A stretch of DNA of 10,750 bases from Verrucomicrobiales bacterium (GTDB lineage Bacteria; Verrucomicrobiota; Verrucomicrobiia; Limisphaerales; UBA1100): positions 1 to 10,750 of the forward strand of contig WTHG01000349.1 of the NCBI GenBank assembly GCA_011523245.1. The letters are read 5' to 3'. Positions 6,429 to 10,750 of this stretch are shown in pieces. The notes beneath the pieces were generated by a model. That model was not told the DNA's origin, made no database searches, and saw only the letters and a program-made list of their open reading frames with translations. The position numbers were made by a program, and so were the translations under genes. Positions within the stretch are counted from its first letter, which is position 1; each line of letters starts with the position of its first letter.

Positions 6429-7394
6429 CTACTGAAACTTCTCAAACGGCAGCGTGGCGACTTGGGCCGGTACGCTGCCGTTTTTTGTGGCCACACTCAG
6501 TACTGTGCCCGACTCACAGGCGGTGCGTTTGATGATTGCCAGAGCCGCATTGGGTTCATGGCAAACACTGGACAATGTGCCAACGGGCGTCCCCTCGTGT
6601 AGCACAGAATCGCCGACGGCCGCGGCCCCCTCCAAGCTTAGGCCGCGGAGGACCTTGTTTACTTTGCCGTAGGTGCGAATGCGGGCGATGATTTCCTGGC
6701 CGATATAGCAGCCCTTGGCGTAGCTGATGGCGCGCGCCTCCAAGCCGCCTTCGGGCGGGAGATGATCAGTCGTGAGGTCCACACCGAACCGGGGGATGGT
6801 AGCCAGCACGCGGGCTTTTTCAAATGCCGGCATCTGGCATTGCGGCGCGGCGGTGGCCAACCGTTCGCGCCAGGCATTCATGGCATCGATGGGAATGAAC
6901 AAATCAAATCCGCCCGTGCCCAGACGGGGTTGGTGGACGATATAAATTTCCTCCTCAGTGTGGGCAACGGCCAGTGGTTCGGTGGGAGCGGGCAAATCCA
7001 ACTTCGTCAGTACCGCTGTCGCTTGCGGGCCCTGCACGGTGAGTAGGCCAAAGTGCGGGGCGACATCGGCGATCTCAACATCTTCAGCGATGACATACCG
7101 TTCCAGCCGTGCCTGCACGTCCGCCGTGAGACCAGGCTCGAAATCGAGCAGGATCTCATCGGCCAACTGATAGGCAAACAGGTCGCTTTCCATTTTGCCC
7201 TTGGCGTTGACGAGGGCGGCGTAGCAGCCGGTGAATTCCCCGAGGCTGTTGATGTCGTTGGTGACTTGCCCGTGCAGAAAACGCGCGCGATCGGCGCCGA
7301 GCAGACACAGGCGCGAGCGGTCGGATTGATCCAACCAACCGGCGCCCTCGGTTAGGGCGGTAAATTCCTGTTCCACGACGTGCACGCGGCGCAT
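6429..7394 (-). CDS. ygfZ: YgfZ/GcvT-like folate-binding Fe-S cluster maintenance protein
   Basis: This 321-aa protein belongs to the YgfZ (IBA57-related) branch of the GcvT superfamily, which uses tetrahydrofolate in assembly or repair of certain Fe-S enzymes. The signature KGCYIGQE is at 227-234, with the essential Cys229. The N-terminal folate-binding fold shows FLHGQVTNDI (39-48) and GCYAALVNAKGKMESDLFAY (56-75); the segment PRFGVDLTTDHLPPE (201-215) precedes the signature, as in family members. Length agrees with the family (E. coli 326 aa). It is cytoplasmic, with no signal peptide. ATG 7394 is the start because the family N-terminus fits there; no Shine-Dalgarno is seen. It converges on the immunophilin operon with 6 bp between stops, and diverges from gpmA with 52 bp between starts. 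Family assignment is secure; in vivo clients are unknown. Confidence 0.93.
   Translation of the reverse strand: MRRVHVVEQEFTALTEGAGWLDQSDRSRLCLLGADRARFLHGQVTNDINSLGEFTGCYAALVNAKGKMESDLFAYQLADEILLDFEPGLTADVQARLERYVIAEDVEIADVAPHFGLLTVQGPQATAVLTKLDLPAPTEPLAVAHTEEEIYIVHQPRLGTGGFDLFIPIDAMNAWRERLATAAPQCQMPAFEKARVLATIPRFGVDLTTDHLPPEGGLEARAISYAKGCYIGQEIIARIRTYGKVNKVLRGLSLEGAAAVGDSVLHEGTPVGTLSSVCHEPNAALAIIKRTACESGTVLSVATKNGSVPAQVATLPFEKFQ
6444..6486 (+). terminator. Intrinsic terminator of the immunophilin operon
   Basis: A perfect 12-bp inverted repeat (AAACGGCAGCGT at 6444-6455 and its complement at 6472-6483) encloses a 16-nt loop and ends in six T residues (6481-6486). It points with the plus-strand immunophilin operon and starts 22 bp after its stop codon. 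It lies wholly inside the 3' coding end of the convergent ygfZ gene. Confidence 0.9.
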
Positions 7395-7408
7395 TGTGCA
7401 CGTTTTTG

Positions 7409-7437
7409 CTGACAGGCCAAGGCCGGCTCGCTAGAGT
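7409..7437 (+). promoter_or_regulatory. Promoter for gpmA, placed for a nearly leaderless mRNA
   Basis: CTGACA (7409-7414, five of six consensus positions) and TAGAGT (7432-7437, four of six, with the key T, A and final T) are separated by exactly 17 nt. Only nine bases (CCGCCTCCA) lie between the -10 box and ATG 7447. Transcription normally starts 6-8 nt after the -10, which would leave a 5' leader of about 0-3 nt. No Shine-Dalgarno site is present. Confidence 0.72.
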
Positions 7438-7446
7438 CCGCCTCCA

Positions 7447-8193
7447 ATGTACAAGGTCGTTTTACTTCGTCACGGACAATCCCAGTGGAATTTGGAAAAC
7501 CGGTTCACCGGTTGGCATGATGTGGATCTTACCGAGCAGGGCCAAGCTGAGGCCCGCGCCGCCGGTCAGGTGCTCAAGGAAAACGGGTTCGTGTTCGACA
7601 AGGCCTATTCCTCCTTGCTCAAGCGCGCCATCCGCACCTTGTGGCTGGCCTTGGAGGAGCTGGATCAGGTGTGGTTGCCGGTGCGCCGCGACTGGCGCCT
7701 GAACGAACGCCATTACGGCGCGTTACAGGGATTGAACAAGGCCGAGACCGCCGAGAAACACGGCGAAGATCAGGTGCTCATCTGGCGGCGTTCCTACGAT
7801 GTGCCGCCTCCTCCCATGGAAAAAGATGATGAAGGCTATGCTGGCAAAGACATTCGGTATGCCGATGTGCCCGAGGCGGACATCCCGCTGACCGAGTGCC
7901 TGAAAGACACGGTGGATCGGTTTCTCCCCTACTGGCACGAGACCATTGCCCCGGATATAAAGGCCGGCAAACGCGTCATCATCGCCGCCCATGGCAACAG
8001 CCTGCGGGCGTTGGTGAAGTATCTCGATGATCTTTCGGAAGAGGAAGTGTTGAAACTTAACATTCCTACCGGCATGCCGCTGGTATACGAACTGGATGCT
8101 AACCTGAAGCCGATCAAGAACTACTACCTCGGCGACGAGGAAGCCGTGAAAGCCGCCATGGACGCGGTGGCCAATCAGGGCAAGGCGAAGTAG
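7447..8193 (+). CDS. gpmA: 2,3-bisphosphoglycerate-dependent phosphoglycerate mutase
   Basis: GpmA interconverts 3- and 2-phosphoglycerate in glycolysis and gluconeogenesis. The 248-aa length matches E. coli GpmA (250). The phosphohistidine motif is LRHGQSQWN (7-15) with His9; Arg60 lies in SSLLKRAIRT, Glu87 in LNERHYGALQG (85-95), and the second catalytic histidine, His182, in AHGNSLRALVKYL (181-193). The C-terminal IPTGMPLVYEL (206-216) is also typical. It is a cytoplasmic enzyme. The ATG is fixed by the RHG motif lying eight residues in. The gene is led by its own promoter and followed after 6 bp by the nucleotidyltransferase, so both are probably on one transcript. Its product pathway leads through enolase to PEP, a substrate of the DAHP synthase downstream. 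Nothing is unusual apart from the short leader. Confidence 0.97.
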   Translation: MYKVVLLRHGQSQWNLENRFTGWHDVDLTEQGQAEARAAGQVLKENGFVFDKAYSSLLKRAIRTLWLALEELDQVWLPVRRDWRLNERHYGALQGLNKAETAEKHGEDQVLIWRRSYDVPPPPMEKDDEGYAGKDIRYADVPEADIPLTECLKDTVDRFLPYWHETIAPDIKAGKRVIIAAHGNSLRALVKYLDDLSEEEVLKLNIPTGMPLVYELDANLKPIKNYYLGDEEAVKAAMDAVANQGKAK

Positions 8194-8199
8194 ACGCCC

Positions 8200-8952
8200 A
8201 TGAAGGCTGTTATCCTCGCTGCCGGCAAAGGCACACGGATGGGGGATCTCACGGAGGAGACGCCCAAGCCGATGTTGCCGGTGGAAGGTCGGCCAATTCT
8301 CGAGCATATCCTCACGGGCCTGCGGGACGCGGGCATTCAGGAATTTTGCCTGATCACCGGCTGGAAAGCGGAGGTGATCGAATCCTATTTCGGCGATGGC
8401 TCGGCCTTCGGGGCGCAAATCGATTATGTACGGCAGGAAGTACAGGACGGTACGGGCAAGGCGCCGGAGCTGGCCAAGGTGTTTGTGGGTGAGGCGCCGT
8501 TTTTGCTGACGTACGGCGATATTCTGGTGAAGCCGGACACCTACCGGCAGATGCTGGCACGCTGGGATGGCGCCGAATTATCAGGGTTGGTCACGGTGAC
8601 GGGTAGCGAGGATGTAACCAAGGGCGGACTGTTCTTCTTTGATAACAAATTCTTTCTTCAACATCTCGTGGAGAAACCCTCGGCTGCTCAGTTGGAGGAA
8701 CTGCGCACCGCCGGTTGGCTGAAGAGCGGGGAGCCCGCGTGGTACAATGCTGGCATCTACTGCTTCACCCCAGCACTCTTTCAGTACACGGCGCAGTTGG
8801 CGAAATCGCCCCGAGGTGAGTACGAGCTGACCGATGCACTGACGGCCATGCTGGCCGAGGACCACATCATGGCAGGGCTGGCGATTGAGGGGCGCTGGGT
8901 GGATGTGCGTGATCCGGCCGTGTTGCAGGCTTTACAAGAGTCGGCCGAATGA
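8200..8952 (+). CDS. Sugar-phosphate nucleotidyltransferase (GlmU/RmlA-like domain)
   Basis: This 250-aa enzyme should join a nucleoside triphosphate and a sugar 1-phosphate into a nucleotide sugar with release of pyrophosphate. The nucleotide-binding signature is LAAGKGTRMG (6-15) followed by PKPMLPV (22-28). Other family landmarks are DGTGKA (83-88), YGDI (105-108) with metal-binding Asp107, VEKP (157-160), NAGIY (183-187), EYELTD (207-212) and WVDVRDP (233-239). The protein ends after the transferase domain, without the left-handed beta-helix acetyltransferase part of bifunctional GlmU. Base (U, dT, C, G) and sugar cannot be told from the sequence. It starts 6 bp after gpmA, and its last codons contain the candidate promoter of the DAHP synthase gene. 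Likely role is in cell-envelope or polysaccharide precursor supply; this is inferred from the family. Confidence 0.9.
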   Translation: MKAVILAAGKGTRMGDLTEETPKPMLPVEGRPILEHILTGLRDAGIQEFCLITGWKAEVIESYFGDGSAFGAQIDYVRQEVQDGTGKAPELAKVFVGEAPFLLTYGDILVKPDTYRQMLARWDGAELSGLVTVTGSEDVTKGGLFFFDNKFFLQHLVEKPSAAQLEELRTAGWLKSGEPAWYNAGIYCFTPALFQYTAQLAKSPRGEYELTDALTAMLAEDHIMAGLAIEGRWVDVRDPAVLQALQESAE

Positions 8953-8959
8953 CTTTACT
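8931..8959 (+). promoter_or_regulatory. Internal promoter for DAHP synthase, spanning the end of the preceding gene
   Basis: TTTACA (8931-8936, five of six) and TTTACT (8954-8959, four of six) are 17 nt apart. Nine bases (CCCGCCCCC) separate the -10 box from the GTG at 8969. The geometry is identical to that at gpmA. It begins inside the last codons of the nucleotidyltransferase gene and supports the GTG start, which has no Shine-Dalgarno site. Confidence 0.62.
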
Positions 8960-8968
8960 CCCGCCCCC

Positions 8969-10024
8969 GTGCAACGAGTTACCGACACCCGCATAGTTTC
9001 CTCTGAGCCGCTGCCCAGCCCGGCTGAGCTGGCGGCTGAAATGCCGCGTACGGAAAAACAGATCGAATTCGTGGCGCAGGCCCGGCAGGAAATTCACCGG
9101 ATCATCCATGGCGAAGATCCACGACTGATCTTTGTGGTGGGGCCGTGTTCCATTCATGATCTGAAAGCCGGCCGCGAATATGCCGAGAAACTCAAGGCCG
9201 TGGCCGATGAATTGAGCGATCGACTGCTCATTCTCATGCGCGTTTATTTCGAGAAACCCCGCACCACCACTGGCTGGAAAGGGTTGATCATGGATCCGCA
9301 CCTGAACGGCACCTACGAGATTCCCGCTGGCCTACGGATTGCCCGCGATTTTCTGGGCGAAGTACTCGATCTCGGCATGCCCACGGCCACCGAGTTGCTC
9401 GATCCTATCACCCCACAATATATTGCCGACAGCCTGTGCTGGGCGGCTATTGGTGCGCGCACTGTGGAGAGCCAAACGCACCGGCAAATGGCTAGCGGCT
9501 TGTCCATGCCCGTGGGATTCAAGAACTCCACGGCCGGCGATTGCGATGTGGCGGTCAACGCGATCGTGGCCGCCACTCAGCAGCAGACTTTCCTGGGTAT
9601 CACACCCGAAGGCCGGGCTTCCGCGGTGACCACCAGCGGTAATCCGGATTGCCAGATCATTTTGCGCGGGGGCTCCAATGGCCCCAACTACGCCAGCGAA
9701 CACGTGGCTAATGCCGTGGCCAAGGCGGAGAAGGCCGGTGTGATTCCCTCGCTGATGATCGATTGCAGTCACGGCAACAGCAGCAAAGATCCCGAGCGAC
9801 AACCGGCCGTGTTGCAGGACGTGATGCAACAGGTTACTGACGGCAATCGCCACATCCACTCGGTGATGATGGAAAGCAACCTCAAGGCCGGCAACCAAAA
9901 GGTGCCGACAAATCTTGAGGAACTGGAATACGGCGTGAGCATCACCGACGGCTGCTTGGATTGGGTGTCCACAGAAAAAGCGCTGCGGGATACCCACGCA
10001 GCGCTTGCCAGCCGAATCGGCTAA
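8969..10024 (+). CDS. aroG: 3-deoxy-7-phosphoheptulonate synthase, class I (AroG/F/H type)
   Basis: This 351-aa enzyme condenses PEP and erythrose 4-phosphate to DAHP, the first step of the shikimate pathway to aromatic amino acids. It aligns along its whole length with E. coli AroG (350 aa). Landmarks are GPCSIHD (58-64) with metal ligand Cys60, RVYFEKPRTTTGWKGLI (91-107), GARTVESQTHR (162-172), PVGFKN (181-186), DCSHGNSSK (265-273) with His268, Glu302 in MMESNL, and Asp327 in SITDGCL. GTG 8969 is the start: the frame stays open to 8885 but that part overlaps the nucleotidyltransferase gene, whereas from GTG the N-terminus matches AroG in length. The N-terminal arm and the pocket Ser179 (GLSMP) suggest feedback control, but which amino acid inhibits it cannot be read. 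The symbol is approximate: aroF or aroH would fit equally. Confidence 0.94.
   Translation: MQRVTDTRIVSSEPLPSPAELAAEMPRTEKQIEFVAQARQEIHRIIHGEDPRLIFVVGPCSIHDLKAGREYAEKLKAVADELSDRLLILMRVYFEKPRTTTGWKGLIMDPHLNGTYEIPAGLRIARDFLGEVLDLGMPTATELLDPITPQYIADSLCWAAIGARTVESQTHRQMASGLSMPVGFKNSTAGDCDVAVNAIVAATQQQTFLGITPEGRASAVTTSGNPDCQIILRGGSNGPNYASEHVANAVAKAEKAGVIPSLMIDCSHGNSSKDPERQPAVLQDVMQQVTDGNRHIHSVMMESNLKAGNQKVPTNLEELEYGVSITDGCLDWVSTEKALRDTHAALASRIG
9975..10006 (-). terminator. Intrinsic terminator for the small lipoprotein gene, inside DAHP synthase
   Basis: Read on the minus strand, a GC-rich hairpin (GCGCTGCG at 9997-10004 pairing with 9980-9987, plus two A-T pairs at the base and two inner G-C pairs next to a bulge) is followed directly by TTTTT (9975-9979). 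It lies 28 bp past the stop of the convergent lipoprotein gene and encodes, on the plus strand, the last residues of the DAHP synthase. Confidence 0.82.
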
Positions 10025-10098
10025 ACTTTTTCTTTATGGCGCAGGCGGTGGCGCATCCGGGTCACCCGAACCGTCGCTAAGTGCTGCGCTGCGTGGGT
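9992..10098. repeat. 13-bp perfect inverted repeat across the convergent gene ends
   Basis: ACCCACGCAGCGC (9992-10004) and its exact reverse complement GCGCTGCGTGGGT (10086-10098) flank 81 bp holding the two stop codons. The left arm is also half of the 9980-10004 terminator hairpin, so the core GCGCTGCG occurs three times within 120 bp. RNA pairing between the distant arms would compete with the terminator. It could also be chance. Confidence 0.5.
10010..10035 (+). terminator. Candidate terminator for DAHP synthase
   Basis: AGCCGAATCGGCT (10010-10022) forms a short hairpin of four or five base pairs. It overlaps the stop codon and is followed by AAAC and a T-rich run (TTTTTCTTT, 10027-10035). 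The stem is short, so termination may be partial; the larger hairpin just upstream (9980-10004) could help. Confidence 0.5.
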
Positions 10099-10579
10099 CA
10101 ATGGTTAATCGCATCACGCGGCCTTGCTGGATAATCACATTAATCTTCGAATAGTTCGTTCCCATGTAATCAACCTTCATTTGGTCGTAAAACCAAATCC
10201 CATATTGTCCTTGAGCCTGAGTACTGGCCGGTAACCCAAAGGCATTGGTTAAAACAGTAACGGCTTGATTGAGGTAGGCACGATCCAGATCGGCCGGTTG
10301 CCCGGTGCCATAGGTCCAATCCCTTTGTTTGCCGACCGGCAAATTGGCGGTGGGATTGGGGATTGGGAATGAATTCGTAGCGTTGGTGCTGGTTGTGGAA
10401 GGTTCGGAATTGGTTTCCGTATTCTCCGGCTCGGGCGGCGTGGTGGGTTCGGTGTTTTCGGCGGGAGGCGCGGCTGGCTCGCCGGAGTCGGGGTTTTCTT
10501 CGGTGGCTTCATCATCCTTGGAACAGGCCATGGCCAGCAACAGGGTGAGGGATAACGTGATCAACCAGTGAGGTTTCAT
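10034..10579 (-). CDS. Small lipoprotein with Pro/Thr/Glu-rich tether
   Basis: This 181-aa protein has a lipoprotein signal (hydrophobic 6-18, LAMAC, lipidated Cys19), then a low-complexity tether rich in Pro, Thr, Glu and Asn (about 20-80). A compact domain follows at about 82-162, with WTYGTG (88-93), VTVLTNAFGLPAS (107-119), YGIWFYDQM (126-134), INVIIQQGRVMRLTI (146-160). The pattern of a helix, 'FGxP', an aromatic 'WFY' strand and a 'V..QGxV..L' strand recalls BamE/SmpA-like small envelope domains, but I cannot claim homology from this alone. The tail is Asp- and Pro-rich. It is likely anchored in a membrane facing the periplasm. ATG 10579 lies nine bases after a -10-like box. Its stop is 9 bp from that of the DAHP synthase, and its terminator lies inside that gene. 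It has no assignable function. Confidence 0.82.
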   Translation of the reverse strand: MKPHWLITLSLTLLLAMACSKDDEATEENPDSGEPAAPPAENTEPTTPPEPENTETNSEPSTTSTNATNSFPIPNPTANLPVGKQRDWTYGTGQPADLDRAYLNQAVTVLTNAFGLPASTQAQGQYGIWFYDQMKVDYMGTNYSKINVIIQQGRVMRLTIDPRSAALSDGSGDPDAPPPAP

Positions 10580-10588
10580 GATGAGGTC

Positions 10589-10616
10589 AGCGTATCGCAG
10601 GTGATTCAGGCGTCAA
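10589..10616 (-). promoter_or_regulatory. Candidate promoter for the small lipoprotein gene
   Basis: On the minus strand TTGACG (10611-10616, five of six) is followed after 16 nt by TACGCT (10589-10594, with the key T, A and final T), then nine bases (GACCTCATC) to the ATG. A second TTGAC lies a little further upstream. No Shine-Dalgarno site is present. Confidence 0.5.
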
Positions 10617-10648
10617 CCTTTTGTGGTCAACCGTGGCTTTGGTCGTGA

Positions 10649-10750
10649 TCATTGATCATTCTCGCCCACCGGCGGGTCGATTTCAGTGATGTCCGCATGT
10701 TCGGCCATAAAATCGATGACCTTTTCCTCCAATAGTCGATTTTGGATGTA
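10649..10750 (-). CDS. tig: C-terminal end of probable trigger factor (partial)
   Basis: The last 33 codons of a minus-strand gene enter from the right edge and end at TGA 10649-10651. The segment NRLLEEKVIDFMAEHADITE (residues 4-23 of the visible part) closely resembles the C-terminal helix of trigger factor, where family members read like 'LxEEKVLDFLLxxAKITE', followed by a short acidic tail as seen here. Trigger factor is the ribosome-bound chaperone with an FKBP-type prolyl-isomerase domain. Identification rests only on this short tail, so it is tentative. Transcription would run on towards the small lipoprotein gene 69 bp downstream, which has its own promoter candidate. Confidence 0.6.
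   Translation of the reverse strand, partial: YIQNRLLEEKVIDFMAEHADITEIDPPVGENDQ

Noticed and set aside
7723..8418. 231-codon minus-strand ORF across gpmA and the nucleotidyltransferase gene
   Set aside because: It crosses two well-identified genes on the opposite strand and has no protein-like features.
8885..8968. Upstream extension of the DAHP synthase frame
   Set aside because: It overlaps the nucleotidyltransferase gene, and the protein matches AroG in length and sequence only from GTG 8969.
8949..8996. Fifteen-codon ORF starting at an ATG that overlaps the nucleotidyltransferase stop (ATGA)
   Set aside because: It is too short and Pro-rich, has no Shine-Dalgarno site, and runs out of frame into the DAHP synthase. 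The overlap could act as a leader peptide, but I see no regulatory codon run such as repeated Phe, Tyr or Trp.
9332..9997. 221-codon minus-strand ORF inside the DAHP synthase
   Set aside because: It is antisense to a gene with strong family identity and shows no recognisable motif; high GC content produces such long shadows.

Overview
The window looks like chromosomal DNA of a PVC-superphylum bacterium, most probably Verrucomicrobiota. This is inferred from gene style and not from a marker gene. The kinase has the 'xPEGPGxPSAD..S.GK.LYE..TG..xDFPE.P' layout I associate with Planctomycetes and Verrucomicrobia. It sits beside a PVC-style ECF-like sigma factor. Most genes lack Shine-Dalgarno sites. 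Genes are tightly packed on both strands, and I see no mobile element, CRISPR array, tRNA or rRNA.

Layout. (1) 1-574, minus: 5' part of an exported coiled-coil-like protein, running off the left edge. (2) 750-2439, plus: membrane-anchored Ser/Thr kinase followed by a sigma factor, a likely signalling pair. (3) 2436-3705, minus: compact unit of cyclophilin, a 64-aa unknown protein and a NUDIX hydrolase, joined by a 4-bp overlap and a 2-bp gap. (4) 3795-6422, plus: two tandem exported dual-family immunophilins. The first is a lipoprotein with cyclophilin-FKBP-FKBP domains. The second is a cyclophilin-FKBP with an ordinary signal peptide. (5) 6429-7394, minus: YgfZ-type folate-binding Fe-S maintenance protein. 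(6) 7447-10024, plus: gpmA, a sugar-phosphate nucleotidyltransferase, and a class I DAHP synthase whose GTG start follows an internal promoter. (7) 10034-10579, minus: a small lipoprotein. (8) 10649-10750, minus: the last 33 residues of what looks like trigger factor.

How the genes may work together. The centre of the window is a protein-folding neighbourhood: one cytoplasmic cyclophilin, two exported multi-domain prolyl isomerases and, 4 kb away, probable trigger factor. The cyclophilin operon and the immunophilin operon diverge from an 89-bp gap with back-to-back promoter candidates, so they may be co-regulated. GpmA feeds PEP formation through enolase, and PEP is a substrate of the DAHP synthase two genes downstream.

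The most unexpected pattern is in the promoters. Five genes carry -35/-10-like boxes ending exactly 9 nt before the start codon. In four of them that 9-nt stretch is C- or pyrimidine-rich, and none of the five has a Shine-Dalgarno site, which suggests leaderless or nearly leaderless mRNAs. A second pattern is that two intrinsic terminators lie inside the 3' coding end of the opposing convergent gene.
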